DNA from: Amyelois transitella
Taxonomy: Eukaryota > Arthropoda > Insecta > Lepidoptera > Pyralidae
Length of the DNA stretch: 64,000 nucleotides
NCBI RefSeq assembly: GCF_032362555.1
Contig: NC_083507.1
Span: forward strand, 3,103,001 to 3,167,000
Reading direction: 5' to 3'
A model generated the notes under the pieces. That model was not told the origin of the DNA. It searched no databases and worked only from the letters and a program-made list of their open reading frames with translations. Of this stretch, positions 45,230 through 58,639 are shown one piece after another (the first letter of the stretch is position 1; the number at the start of each line of letters is the position of its first letter). Both the position numbers and the translations under genes were made by a program.

Positions 45230-45800
45230 AATTGTTGCAATTTCACTTCAGTCATGAATATTGTATAATTTTATTGAATTTATTTTATTTACAACATGCA
45301 AACTAGAAGCTCGAAGCAAAACATGTTAGTTTTCATTGGACATTGACAACTAACTGACAATGATAGCAAATATCTATGATGTGATGATAGTACCAGCTAA
45401 CCGATTTCGATGTTGATTTCTTGCACATTTGCACGATATTTTGTTTTCGTGACTTGTGGGGTAGAGATGTCGCCACAAGATCGTAGTTAAGGTATTTAAC
45501 TTTATTGTTTGTCTGTTTGAATAAAGTTTAGTTTAATTATATATTTATTTTCTCATTTACAATTTTAATAACGTATAAGTATTTATTTTTTATTGCAATA
45601 ATTTTTCTATATTTGTAGTATCAAGGTTCGGAACGTCACTATTAAATAAACGTCATTGTCAGTTTTGCTTTTTAAATTTGATTCGGACGATCCATTCTAT
45701 CGATATTTTGTTTATATTATTGTTGATTTGTTTGGTTGGTTTAGGTTTGTAATCTTTTGAATTGAATTTGATTTCTTTGCAGTTTCGAGGATTTGATGGA
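45230..45800. promoter_or_regulatory. Putative bidirectional promoter, Sin1 / Dynlt2b
   Basis: About 600 bp lies between the Sin1 start codon (45229, minus) and the inferred Dynlt2b leader donor (45852, plus). Both promoters must be here. No TATA box stands out, as is usual for housekeeping genes. Confidence 0.45.
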
Positions 45801-46012
45801 TATTGTTATTTAGTTTCATAGAAATCAAAATAACGAAATAATAGCGACTCCGGTAAGTAATCTATGATAAACAGTAACATTACAGCCAGAATGTGGATTT
45901 CTGTTTGTTTAAAAAAAATAGACGTTTTTGTGTAATGTTTTAACAAACTACATACAGTAAATAAAAACCTAAAATATTTCGCTGGATAAACAAATTTTCC
46001 GTTGAAATTAAA

Positions 46013-46110
46013 TCCTACTAATATTATAAATGCAATAGTTGTAAGGATGTGTGACTATTTGTTACTCTTTCATGCAAAAATACTGAACGTTTTTTATGAA
46101 TCTTTGCAGT
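46013..46110 (+). repeat. Helitron-like repeat fragment
   Basis: 'tactaatattataaatgcaa' and 'gttactctttcatgcaaaaa' match the start of the 2914 element. Confidence 0.6.
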
Positions 46111-46292
46111 AAGCTAGACATTGAATTAACATGATAAAGAGATACAAAGGTGCATGCAATGTACATTGAGAAAAGCTTCTTTGACATCATAAATAATAAT
46201 TTGGTCTTCTAATTACCTACATAGATACTGAAAATTAATACCTCCTACTCCCCTGTAGGTGTATTTTGATACTCAATAAAACACCAATCAAG

Positions 46293-46308
46293 TTTATTGT
46301 CATTTATT
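46293..46308 (-). terminator. Poly(A) signals of Smyd4
   Basis: Two AATAAA hexamers on the minus strand (complements at 46293-46298 and 46303-46308), 44-59 bases past the Smyd4 stop codon. Confidence 0.55.
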
Positions 46309-46351
46309 TAAAACTCTACAACATCACAAAGAAAGAAACCAATAGATATAT

Positions 46352-49300
46352 TTAAACAATACTGTAATTTCCCATAGCCAGCATACAGCGCCTCAAATCT
46401 TGGACACAGTCGTAATAAGAGCGATACGGAGGTGCCAAAGTAGCATCGTAAAGTTTTAGTACCTCAATGAACTTTTTCACTGCCTCTCCATATTTTCCTT
46501 CTTCCATAGCGCCGCGTCCAATGCGATATAACATTTCTGTATCCTGGTGAAAAAATGGAAGATTAATGTATTGTTCCAGTTTAAATACCAATGTTATAAT
46601 ATATAAGACAAAGTCCAGTTGAATTCATTTTTATTTCTTTTCAGATATATTCAACTGGGCACTTAATGATTTTAATTTCATCATGGCTGATGAAGAAGGT
46701 ACGTAAAAAAATTATGATATCTAGGTTTCAAAACAGATCTTTGTTTGATTGGTTTCAAAAGTATACAAAATATATTTAGTCACTTATTTATTTAAATTTC
46801 ATATATATATATATATAATCACTACTCTTCCTGTATTCATTTAAATTTCACAAATTACATAATAATAATTTTTATATTTAAATAAAAAAAATATATTATT
46901 GTCTGTGTTAGGTACTTTAACTGACATTCAACCATACATTAGTTCCATTTCAGATCAGAAAAATTGTCTTTATTTTATTATGTTTATTATTTATTGACTG
47001 TTACAATTATGCTTATTATAAAATTATATTAAATCAAGTTAATTGGTAAATTACAGTTGCTGAAGAAGAGGTAGTGTCTGTTGGAGGGCCATTAGTAAGT
47101 GAGACCTTGATCAGCCCTGCTGGAGCTGAGAAGCCTCTAGCACCACCAAAATATGAAGTGCGCCCAGGACTTGGTGAAAAGTAAATTAATTATTTACTGG
47201 CTTACTTTTAAATATTGATTTTATTTATTAACTTTTTAATATTGACACATTTGGGAAGAAAACAATATGGTATCCAGGCCCAATAGAATTTAGGTTATGG
47301 TTATGGCAAATTTTGCTTCTTTTTGCATATAAGTAACTATCATTGCATAAATGAGGTATACACATGTAAAGGATTTCGGTGGAGCTAGGAAATAGCGCCT
47401 TTTTACATTAAACTCGCGAATATACCAATAATGAAATATTAAAAACTACCGGAACCCTCTCTCTCTCTCATCTTTGAGCCCTTCACTTGCTTCAGTGGTC
47501 CAGTTGAGTTGGCAATGGAAATCATTTTCTGTAGTCCGGTTACCGGGCCAAACTGCTGTGCTTATTATTATTAGGGTTCATATGAACTTCCTTAAATAAT
47601 CTATTAACATTTACAGGTTCCAGGCAGAAAATGTTAGAGAAATCATCCTGCAGACGATGCAAGCACAGCTAACTGGACGTCAGTACAGGGCGGACCAGGC
47701 AGCACACTGGTCCAAAGTCATAGCCAATGCGGTCAGGCAAAAAGTGCAAGAGCTGGATATGAAACGGTGAGAAAAAATATACATACTTGTGCCATGTTCA
47801 AGTAATCTTTTTGTTTAACTCATTTCCTTTATTCAATGTCAAGGCAGGCGTATGGGTAAGGTAACCATAGAGAATAGGCGCATGTTATGAGAGCCTATCG
47901 CTGACTTGTTGACAAGGCAAATAGTTTAAATGACTCTGCTAGACGTAACTAATATTGTACTCATCAAACATTACAGGAGTGGGATTAAGTTGTTATAAAC
48001 ACTATTCAAACAATACTATAAAAAAATACATCAACTTATATGTTTATATTTTGTTTTCAGGTATAAAATAATGGCGCAATCAACCATCATTGAAATGAAA
48101 GGTGCCGGCGTGAAGTGCGCACAGCGATGTATATGGGACCCCGAGACTGACGCCTACGTAGACGACATTTTTAAGAACGACACCATCTTTTGTTATACAA
48201 TCGTCTATGGAGTTTACATGTATTGAGTATATTCGAGTCTGTAAGGTTTTGGTAAAAGTTTTTCAAGATTGATGAGTAAGTTCCTATATAAGTTATATAT
48301 AAGACTTGAACTTCGGTTCATATCCCAGTTATAATAAGCAACAATACAATGAATAGTTTTACAAATTAAAGAATATTCTTTATTCTTATGAATCTATGCT
48401 AAAGTTTTATGGAATCTTAATATTAGTTTAAAAATTTATTTTCATTGTCACCTAAACATTGAAAGTTATAGTTAATAATATAAATTATGGTCGTTCTTGT
48501 TGTTAGTTTATAATTTCACGAAGAATATTATTAACCAATGCTGTTTGTTATTTTACCAGTACAATTAATAAATTATTAGATACCTTTTTCTTTCATGCCT
48601 AGAAAAGAAAGTCAGATCTGAGGTAAGACCAAAGGTTAGGTGTAAAAATAATATCTATAAAAATAAAAAATATGAACTGACAGTTAAACGTTGTGCCTTG
48701 TATGAAGTATCTTAATAAATGAAAGTTTTTAATTTTAATTTGATGTACCTGAATATTTGTGTTGTTTGAAAAATAATAAGCAGAAATTCGGAACGGGAAC
48801 TTATGTAATTAAAACTTTTTTTTTAAAGAAAATGTTGTAAATAAATTTGTTTTAATAAAATTTCCTAGTTTAATTTAAATCTGAATATAAAAACGAATAT
48901 ACAAGAAAACACATTTTTGCGATTATGAGTAAATCACGGAAAATTCGCATAACCAAAAGTGGTGTGTTTAAATTATTTGGCTGTGATCTAATATTTCTCT
49001 AAACAATTTATTAGGATGTCGCTACAGAAGTTATTATTTCAATCAATTTTCACGTTTTGGCTAATGTTGTACTCATATACGGATGCTTTTGGGTGCTAAT
49101 TTAGCTAATATTTTGCGGAATTTGATACTGAGATACATGTATTTGTCACGTCTTTATCCCTAATGTGATAGGCAGAGTCTCAGGTTGCTAACTCATTTAC
49201 TGCTTAAATCTCGTTCCCTACTATTTTTTTCCTTAGAGAAAATAAAGGATGGGTGCGATTTCAGCAGTGAATGTAGGACAATAATGAACGATACGATGAT

Positions 49301-52300
49301 ATAATAACTAGGTTGTTCTGCTCCTGGTAGTGCTGTAATATATAAGTAAAATATCTACCTGTAAAGATTTAAGACCCTTCAGTATGTTCGTATACTGCTG
49401 ACACAAGCCGCACTGTACCATGAACTCCTTGCAGTCATGTGCCACTGGCACCACGTTAGGACACGGCCGATCTGAGTCACATCTGTGAAAAAAAAATAAA
49501 AAGGTCATCGCACCTTATCGCCCATAACTCTTATTAGACAAAGTTGGTAGGTAGGCTCAATCGTCTCATGATAAACAGTTACCGTAAGTTTATAAAGTCA
49601 CACGATTTTTTAATTAAAGGCCACTTTTCAATAGGTAAAGAATAAACCACCTACCTATTTAAAATTTGTGCCGTATGTTCCAAGGCAATGTTCACTTTTT
49701 TCTCAGATACTTTTGAAAGCCCTTACATCCAATAAGTACCTATAACGGTACTCTTAAGGTGTAAATGTGCAATGGTAGACAATGTCACAGGCATTTCTTA
49801 AGAGTACCTAGTACATTGGATTTCAGAGGCATAATACAGATCTTGACACTGGACATGCAGGACCCGACAGTCGTAGGTAGTAGTATTAAAAACTTACTTG
49901 AATCGCATATAGTTCTCATTCATGTCGCCATAAAGAGGCCAGTTCTGCTCGCACGGGACACAGTGGCAGTCGAACCAGTACTGCTCCTTCATGTCCGCCT
50001 GCCTCTTCTCCTTTGGAACCGTCGTGAAGATTGGCCCGTAGTTTTCTGATACCTCCTCGCCTTTCTTGATGTTCTTTACGGCCCGCACAACTATTCTCTC
50101 GCCACAGAAATATCTGAAGTATAGTGTTTTTTTAGAATTAATCTTCGTTAAAGTAACTATGTTATTAATGTTTAGAGTAGTAGAGGGTCAGTTTTCGTAC
50201 CGAAAAAGTGCTCAATCAAAGCGCACAGATTCAAATCCTACGCCCCACGTGTACCAATGCCTTTTTTCCGATTCTTTATCAGTTTTATTGCTAACTGACG
50301 TTCTATAAATATTTTGCGGAAATCTGCACATCCAACTAACATGATCCAATATGGGTCATTTGTTAAGAGTTCCTATGGGTCCGGATCTCCGACGGACTGA
50401 GACCCGGTTGTTGTTTAAAAATCGCTTATGAAGCTGTAGTATTGTATATGATTAGTTTACCTTTGCTTAACATATTCATAATGTATGTTTCTGCTACATA
50501 TGTAAGTACTTATTATTTTTATGGGCAATAAAGAAACATTACAATTTTACAGCATTTTGAATTGTGAATGGGATTCTGTAGTCGATCATAGTTTACCTCA
50601 CTACACTTGGATCGCACGAGTGGTTGAACAGAGCCAGTGTTGGAAATACAGCTCCCGCCAAGAAAACAGATTTTCCGTCATGTTTGAGAACGTTTTTCCC
50701 GACTTTAGGCTTCGGACATTGCAGCTCGAAAACTTCATGAGCATTAAACTGCAATATTTCGAGATTCTTCAAGACTAGTCCTCCAAAGAGTTCCACATCC
50801 CCTTTATATTTTTCATCTATTCCCATAGATTTTATCTCCTCCATAGTTATCGGTTTATCCCTTGGTTTACCGTTAAAATAGCCACTAATTTCCAATAATT
50901 TCACGAGAAAAGCCGTCATTTGAGCTCTGTGCAGGAAATCTTGTTTAGTTCTCTTATCTTCGTGAGCTACTAAATTATAAACATTTCTGTAATCTTCAGT
51001 TTTGTATGGACTCGAAGGTTTGCTTTGTAATTCTTTATTCATATTGACGAAGTAGTCCTTCTTGTTCTGTGTTATCATCCTGAGGGCTATGTGGCAGGTG
51101 ATCGAGCAGCCTGATTTCCATATGATTGGTAGAATAGAGCATTCGAAACCATGGTATGATTTTTGGGCGGCTTCCAAGCATTTCTCGCCACAGAATATCA
51201 CGTTTGGACATTTTGGACACGGTAACGGGATTGGGCATCTGAAAATAAAAGTTTTCGTTATAATTAACTGCAACATTTTCAGTGTTCATTTTTGTGCCTA
51301 TTGCAAACATACCCATTATTACCTAGTGCCATTCTCATTGATCTGTTACAAGCTCTCTGACGCGTAAACTGAAGAAAGATTTCAAATTGTTCTCTCTGCT
51401 CTACCGGTGAGCGAGGAAAATGATAAGTATGTATTAACTTCAAATGTACTAACCGTGTACTTCTATTAAAAGAAAAACTTACTTGATGAAACAATTCTGA
51501 CAATGAGTCTTTGAAAATTCCCCCAACAAGACCGCACTGTACGGCCGCTCTACCAGCAACATTTCCCCTGCTTCTATGTCCCTGGTAGCTACAGCGAATC
51601 TCCCCCGTGTTTCATCCTGATCTATCTGGATTGCTTCTGAAGCAGCAGGGTATAACGGATTATGCTTTCCTGGAAGCTTCGCTTTAGGCGGGGTTGTCTT
51701 CAAAGGCTCGGGGTCTTTGGGGTGCCCAGCCAAGATAAGCCCTTTGTTTAAAATCTCCAGCATAAGTTTTGCATCGGTTCGCATTTTTTGACGCTTTTCT
51801 TTGTCTAATTTGTTTGCTTCGTCCAGCGCGCTTATTGTATCTCTGTGAATAACAGAATTCTTGTAAGTACTTTATGGTATGGTAAGTATACGAGTAATAT
51901 AGGATTAAGAGCAGTCAGATGGTGGGTAGTCGCTTCCAGACAAAACACCATGGTGGGCACTCCTATCTAAATAAGTGAGCTACTTGCCATGCTACTAGCG
52001 AATCAACTCTGCAGGGATCCGGAGTGTTCTTTCGTTTCATCCACATACATAACTATGTTCATGCAAATTCGTTGGTTAAGGTGGGGGGAATGTACATCTG
52101 ACATGAGTTTTCGCTAGGCATTTTTTGGCAGAATATCTAGTTAATAATTTATTGAAATCTTGTGATGTTAGTTTAAGTAGTCCCTTACTGAAATGCAGTG
52201 ACAGCTTCTTGGTTCCTCTTCAGTAGAAGCAGGGTCCTCGCTTTCCTTTCCAGCACTTTGTATCGAAGGTGCCTGGGGTAACCGAGGGCCAGACAGCGTC

Positions 52301-54041
52301 TGATGTCAGCCAGGGAATCTTCATATTGCTCCAGATGGTTCAGGGCTGCCGATCGGTTCGCAAATACGATAGATAGTTCTTCAGCTGAAATATGATATGC
52401 TTGTGTTTGTTTTGAAATTAATTTTATTTAATTTCTCGCTTGTAACGCTCATTAGGTCTTTTACCATGCGCATACACATCTTTAAAAAAATAGGTATATA
52501 GCACCCACTGATTAATGTTCAACAACTTCCTATTAAATAAGTTTCACTTTTCTAAATTAGGTTGTAGGTATAGAAAATATAAGCATGGCATGAAAAAAAT
52601 ACTGCGTGTTGGGAAAACTAATAAATAAATTCAAAACAAAAAAAAACTTGCGTAGTTAATCTTATTTGGTGACAATCCTTGAAATTTAACAAATGAAGAT
52701 TGCTATTTTCCCTCTCTTAAAATTATCTTTTTTTCTTAGTGGCCAGTATGTTACTTAATCAATTAATTTTTAAACATTAGGTGTAATGGAATCTTCGGGA
52801 TCGCGCTGTAGTACTACAGTGCGTATTTGGGGTCCTGGTTGTTCAGTGATATTGACTTCTGAGCATTGTGGCTATAGGCTCTGTTTGCCTCGGTATGAAG
52901 AAGTGATATTTATGTATGTGCATCATAGTATGTGTTGTTCTAATTTTCCTGTATGTAACTTTGTAAAATTTTCCATTTTACAAACAAATGCTTTTAAATC
53001 TTAAAAGGGTCACCGACATAAAACCGTCATGTCATTATATAAAATGGGAATAATAGGTGATATCTGTTTACAATTATTCATACCTAATTCTCGGAACAAA
53101 CGGACGGCGAGGAAAACGCATTCAAAGCTTTAGAAGTGTATCGATTTATTTACACAATCGTGACAGTTATAGGATTCCTAGTAAGTAGCCAAGAGACCTC
53201 TGAAAAGAAGAGACTTACGTGATCGGTAGGTTCGTTCGTAGTAGTAATAGTTCGATCATTGAATACGTACGTGAAAAATGATTATTTTCCCGTTTTTTAT
53301 GGCGCAGTGACTATTAACGTAGGTAAGAAGGAAATATATACAGGTATTCTAGTAGAATAGAACATTTACAGAACCAACTAAAAGTATTCACTTGTACTAA
53401 GTTACATATAGTCACGTCTTTATCTCTTACGGGGTTGACAAAACCTACAATCTCAAAAAGTGTAAAAGGCCACGTTCAGAAAAATAGCTAAGGTACTATG
53501 ATTATATACTGAGATTTGAATAGCGATACTCATACTTAGGTACCTAAATATTTAATAGGTATACCTAATTTATACTTGAAGTACCTATCTAAATGATAGA
53601 GAAAGTGACTTAAGTATTCTGTAGAAGGGCTTCATCTTAGATAATTACTTATTTGCGGTCGGTAACCCAGCACCGCTCCACTAATGCAATATCCACAAAT
53701 TGCTCAGAAAACTTACTTTCTTTGGCTGGCATTTGCAGCATACTTTGGCTGTACATGACCAACGCCATTGCCCAATCACCTTTCTGCACCGCCTTGTTCC
53801 CTTCATCCTTCAGCAATTTCGCCTTCTGAATGTCCTTCTCCACTGGGAATCGGCCACCTGTCTGACATTTCACCACGTCGGCACTTAAATCATAACTTTT
53901 TACAACGTCGAGACTGCACAAGTAGGATGCGCGTTTTGCATTGCATTCTAAATTAGCAAAATTATTTCGAGTAACGTCGTCAATGCTATGGTTCACTTTT
54001 TCGTGGAATTTCTTGAAGAAACCGTCCATTTCTTGTGTCAT
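46352..54041 (-). CDS. Smyd4: SET and MYND domain methyltransferase, SMYD4-like
   Basis: Seven exons: 53717-54041, 52189-52384, 51483-51842, 50597-51238, 49898-50113, 49359-49482 and 46352-46543. All phases match, giving about 684 residues (human SMYD4 is 804). Exons 1-2 hold TPR repeats (KAKLLKDEGNKAVQKGDWAM, FANRSAALNHLEQYEDSL). Exon 3 starts the split SET domain (ETRGRFAVATRDIEAGEMLL) and leads into the MYND zinc finger across exons 3-4 (CQNCF, CPKCPNVIFCGEKC, YHGFEC). Exon 4 ends with NHSCDP and exon 5 has ENYGP, the S-adenosylmethionine and catalytic motifs, then post-SET cysteines FDCHCVPC. Exon 7 returns to TPR-like helices. It should transfer methyl groups to histones or other proteins; the substrate is unknown. 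The last intron (46544-49358) contains the Dynlt2b coding exons on the other strand. Confidence 0.92.
46683..48226 (+). CDS. Dynlt2b: Tctex-type dynein light chain (DYNLT2B / TCTEX1D2-like)
   Basis: Coding exons 46683-46698, 47057-47180, 47617-47766 and 48061-48226 give 151 residues (human 142) with consistent phases. An upstream leader exon ending at about 45852 (ccg|gtaagt) is joined to the acceptor at 46644. The N-terminus is variable. The conserved light-chain fold begins at YEVRPGLGEK (FQAENVREIIL), continues with VIANAVRQKVQEL, YKIMAQSTIIEMKGAGVK and CIWDPETDAYVDDIFKNDTI, and ends FCYTIVYGVYMY, the family C-terminus. It is a subunit of dynein-2 and related motors that carry cargo in cilia. 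It is nested inside the last Smyd4 intron. Confidence 0.93.
48714..48719 (+). terminator. Likely poly(A) signal of Dynlt2b
   Basis: AATAAA in 'cttaataaatgaaag', about 490 bases past the stop. A nearer AATTAAAG near 48365 is a weaker alternative. Confidence 0.35.
49147..49190 (-). repeat. Worn family A/RTE-type tail
   Basis: 'tcacgtctttatccctaatg' and 'ataggcagagtctcaggttg'. Confidence 0.4.
52005..52085 (-). repeat. Worn RTE-type LINE fragment
   Basis: 'ctgcagggatcc' and 'tttcatccacatacataact', 'gttcatgcaaattcg' parallel the RTE segment near 35700-35765. It lies in the Smyd4 intron between exons 2 and 3. Confidence 0.55.
53402..53526 (-). repeat. SINE-like repeat, family A (3' part)
   Basis: 'acatatagtcacgtctttat', 'tacggggttgacaaaacc', 'aaggccacgttcagaa', 'gagatttgaatagcg'. 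Confidence 0.65.
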
Positions 54042-56941
54042 TTTTTCAGTTTGTTAGAACTGTGGATTGTGTTTGGTATATTGAAGGTTAATACAACTAC
54101 ACGTGAAAGCCGGCGGCTCGTGGGACTATCCGGATTTTCTATTTTGGTAATTAGGACGCGGATCTGTGCATCACTTCAGTATGCTTTTGAGTAGCATCTT
54201 GTGTATTGACATTACCTACATGATTTTCGTGAGCATACAAAAAAATTCTAGATGTCTTTAGATTGTGCTTTAACTTATTTATGTTTTATGAAATTACTAT
54301 AGGTACCGATGTAACTGTCTAGGAGTTTTTTTGTAAGACAATCATAATTAATTTCGTATAAGTAGTGTAGGTACATAAGGATTATAGATGTAGAAGAACT
54401 TGTAGATTCGGTATAAACATCACAATGTTCTCAGTCAAGAGATGTCGTTCTTTTTTGTTGTCTGAGATTAATTTTAACCTAGGGTTGCTGCGGCTATATT
54501 GTTAAATGAGTGATTAATTTTCATTAGATATTGTCTGATTGTGAATTATAGTATGAATGTTTCACTAGTTTAAAATGTGTGTACTTAATTTTTCTTATCG
54601 TACATTTCTGAATAATCCTCATTGCTCATCAAACTTGCCAATGAAACTTTTTGTAGGTATCTACTGTATTAGTGATTTTTACATGTGAGGAAAGCCATGG
54701 GCGAAGTCTAGTTTTTCATCAACCCTTAATGTAGTTATTGCGTTACTGATGGACATGTGTCAAAAATGCTATTATTAATAAAAATGAGCTTCTTAACTGC
54801 CGGTATACAAGGTTCTAACAAGGGTTATTTAACTTAAAATAGAACAGATGAGATCGGTATTCATTTGTCATGGTATCCCTAAGTCTAGATGGGATGACGT
54901 CAAGATTCACGGACGACTGGGTTCGACCTTGCCATTACTTAATAAGAATAATCATGGACTTAGTATTTTTATTGTTAGTAGGTGTGTTATGTGATAGCTA
55001 AATACGAGTACCTAATAGTAAATGAATGTTGGTACGCACCTAGGTATTAAGCATTTTTTTTGTCTCGTCTCTACATAGGAAACTCTTACCTGTGCTTTTA
55101 ATAAATTGAATTTGAAAAAGTAACAGTAGCCTTTAGTTCAGAAATCAATCTTCGTCTATCTCGTTAGTCCCATTGACTTATCCCATGTTGGATTTAACAT
55201 ACCTACACTAAAAAATATCTATGCACATTATTGTTCAAACAAACACCATCGCGAGGTCTGCATGTGCCACCAAAAAAAAACTAGATCGTAAAAGATATTA
55301 ATCATTTTTTCCCTGTACGCTAATATAATTCTAGGTAACAAATGATACTCAGAAATTATCAGTCGTGCTTGACGTCATATCGCTTGGTAATTCCTAAAAG
55401 CACAACTTGGAAGCCTCGACCATAGCATGTTAAGACCAGAATAGGTACCGACAAAACATCTGCATAGCTCACGTGATGAATTGTCATATAAAAAATATCT
55501 ACTTTATTAATAATTATGACAATAGCAACCTTACGTGGTTAAAGTGCTAGCAAGTCAATGACATTCGAACCGTGTTCTCATCACCATACATTTACTAAAT
55601 CTATGCTCCTCACACGGGCTCTGCATTACAGAAAATGAGCACAAGAGAAAGATCTCAAGGCTTATTAGGCATACCTATTTAAAGTTTTATAGGTTAATAT
55701 TATGCAACACATCACGTCTTTCTACAGCCTGACGTCATCATGGGTGGAGGGAGCCAAAAGGCAGACAGAGGGAGCGAATAGAGAATAGAGAAAACAGATG
55801 ATAAGACTTAAAGCTTAGGTTAGTTTGACAGCTCTATAATGATGGAATTGCGATTTAAAGTTATTGCCACGTAACGTGTCGCAACGCCCATTTCCAAGGA
55901 GAAAAAACATACTCAGAATGTGTGTTTTTGACTTTGTCTTTTACGATCTAGAATGCTCTTAATAACAAGTAATATATTAAAATAAATATATAAGTCGTAG
56001 TTGTTGATGGAAAATCCTGTCTGTAATTGATTAGCATTTAAGTCAAGCGGTGCCTACTAATTGTCATTAATTAACAATATTTTAAAATTCTTTGTTGCAT
56101 CAGGAGGTATTGTGCATAAACATACTCGTACCTACATTATGCAGAGGTCGGTACTAATCTACATTACTTTGTCGCATAAGATCAGTCTATGCTAACAACT
56201 TCTCTATTAAATGCAAAAAAAAAGAAATCCTTACTTATTTATCTTGTTTTTAATTTTCTCTCCTCATTTAGGTATTCGCCTGTCATTTTATAATTATTCT
56301 CTTTGTTAACAACATAACCCTTTCAAAATAATAGGCGCCGAAATCGTGACGCAAATGCTAAAATGATTTTGGCTTTGTGTTCTGTGACTAAATATACAAA
56401 ATATGAACTTTGTGACCGAGTCACGTACTTGATACACTAACCGGAATAAAAATAAAACTAAATTACTCCGCAGGATCCGGGTGAACTGACTATATGCGTA
56501 GTATTGTTTTACTTTTTTATTTTTATTTATCTGATAGGTATGTAAGCAATATTAAAAGGTGTTATTAAATTATTCGATAATTCCAATAATTCGATAACCC
56601 TTGGTTTCAAGGTGGTTGCGGCAAGGTTTGTTAAACGCTAGCCAGTTCCATGCGTTAGAAATTTTTTAGGAAGGCCACGATATGATCCCGCCTTTTTACC
56701 ACATTGGTATGTAAGTAACTAATTTTTCGACTTCGTTAGCTACCGTGCAGTAAGTTTTCAACATTCATTACACGTTGCTAATGATTGGCCCTCGGGCGTC
56801 GACCGCGTCTCCTTGCAGAGCGGCTGAGGGTCAATGTCGGCTCTCTGACCTGCATCCTTCCTTGTAGTGTTGCCAAAACAATAAACGAGAAGGAAAAGGG
56901 TTTACTTCCTATATCCTAATAAACGAATGGGAAAAGTTTCA

Positions 56942-56988
56942 ACATACATAAAATCACGTCTCTTTCTCGGGGATAGGCCGAGCAGAAA
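56942..56988 (-). repeat. RTE/family A-type tail
   Basis: 'acatacataaaatcacgtct' and 'ctcggggataggccgagcag'. Confidence 0.55.
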
Positions 56989-57017
56989 TATATAATATAT
57001 CTGCAGGCGTAATTCAA

Positions 57018-57095
57018 AGTATATATATGTATTTTGAAGAAGCTTTCAGTTTCTTCAAAATACATATATTTTCAGTTTCTTCAAATACATATATT
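57018..57095. repeat. AT-rich hairpin plus short tandem duplication
   Basis: 'tatatatgtattttgaagaa' pairs with 'ttcttcaaaatacatatat' around a short loop; the right arm then repeats as 'tttcagtttcttcaaatac'. Confidence 0.65.
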
Positions 57096-57741
57096 GACAT
57101 ACCTATGTACAAAAAATTTTTTTTGGGTAAGATCTTGTAGCTAACATTAAGTAAGAATAACTCGTAATTAAAAATTTTGTACAGCCGCTGCTAGCCTTTT
57201 AATTATTGATCAGGGTTAAGTAAATAATAAGGAACGTCTATTTTCTTGATTTCTCAAGTTGGTGGTTCTTGGATTTCGTTGATCTAACCACCCCATCCCT
57301 CACGCTCAGGTTCAACGTCGGATTGCGACTGGAACAAGCACAATCATTTGACGCTGATCCAGATTGAATGATGTATCAGGTTATTCATAAAATAATTTGT
57401 GAACTGATACTATAGACAATACACGTACGAGCCCAGGTCACATAGTAAACAGTTGCCAACTGAATTCCATGCGCGTTTCTGCCTCTGGTTAACACTTTAG
57501 CGTCTAATTATACTTTTCCTTGTGGCATGATCGGCTTATCAATAATGCTTTGCTTCATGCCATGCATTCAGTGCATTGTATTGCATTGTTGATAATACAA
57601 CAAAAGGATATGTTATCGAAGTAGTTAAAATATTTTTTTGGAATTGAAGCTGAAAAAACTTTAAGCAAAAATATTTAATACCTAAGTATTATTACATATA
57701 CATATATGTACCTATAGTAGTTTCGCGCGATTTTGTGTTAC

Positions 57742-57850
57742 CAGTTGCACCCTCCCCGCCTTTAAGCTTCGGAGCCTGGGGTCCGCTTTCCTACTTTTCT
57801 CTCTCCACTTCTTCTGGTCTACAACGTCTTCAGTTCTAAGATCATTTGCT
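57742..57850 (-). repeat. Dispersed repeat B, second copy
   Basis: 'accagttgcaccctccccgc', 'gagcctggggtccgctttcc' and 'gtcttcagttctaagatca' match the complement of 9783-9968. Confidence 0.65.
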
Positions 57851-58582
57851 GCGTGCATGTATCATCTTGATATATCATTGACGCATATCACTTATTGTCA
57901 GATAACGTACAGACAAAACTACTATGTGTATGAAGCTGAAATTTGGCATGTAGTTTCTCTGGAGATTGAAGATGAGCCCTAAGAGACGATTTCTCGAAAT
58001 TGCAGCGGGAACGGGAATTATCTGTATTTTTTAATAGCTCGGGCGGGACAGAAAAATATAAAAAAATAAGGGAAAGGAAGGGGCCGTAAAAGGAAATTGC
58101 GCAATAATTTTGATGTCCGATCCCAGAGGAATCCTTTATTAATTGGTTGAGTGCTATTATGCAATTAGTTCGATCTTGATATTGTCTGTAATTGAATGAA
58201 CCTACCTATGAGAGGAATTTATAGTAAGTACTTACATAGATACGGCATGTAATGGATTAGTTGGAAAAAATATAGGTAGATACGTGTGATTGAGTATTTT
58301 TTTTTCAAAGAAGAACATCTTATTAAGAAGTCGATGTTATTATTGCATTGGGAAACCGTCTTTGGAGACCCGAATCCCCCTTCTCTCCAAAAACCCACTT
58401 CACCCACCACAGGACATCTCAATGGGACTTGTGGAATAGATAATATATTTTCCGAATACAGAAGCAGGAATTTAAACCAAGTAGTATCACCACACCAAAT
58501 ATTAGTTAAGTATAAACTGCAACGACCTTCATCCCGGACTGTGTTGATTGTGCTAACAGAATGGTGGGTATAATGGCGCCGG

Positions 58583-58639
58583 TTATCAGCGCACGTGACG
58601 TCACGGCCAGCCTCCCTTATCACTTTCACTATGATAAGG
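58583..58639. promoter_or_regulatory. Cluster of CRE, E-box and GATA motifs
   Basis: Within 57 bases: TTATCA (58583), CACGTG (58592-58597) overlapping TGACGTCA (58596-58603), TTATCA (58618) and TGATAAGG (58632). Each is a known transcription-factor consensus; the cluster suggests an enhancer or an unrecognised promoter, by inference only. Confidence 0.3.

Larger units (their letters stand above)
54042..57741. other. Intergenic DNA upstream of Smyd4
   Basis: The Smyd4 promoter should lie in the first few hundred bases. The rest is AT-rich with a family A/RTE tail at 56942-56988 and a hairpin at 57018-57095. No gene seen. Confidence 0.4.

Noticed and set aside
52786..53004. 72-codon plus-strand frame in a Smyd4 intron
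   Set aside because: No homology and a low-quality reading; likely chance.
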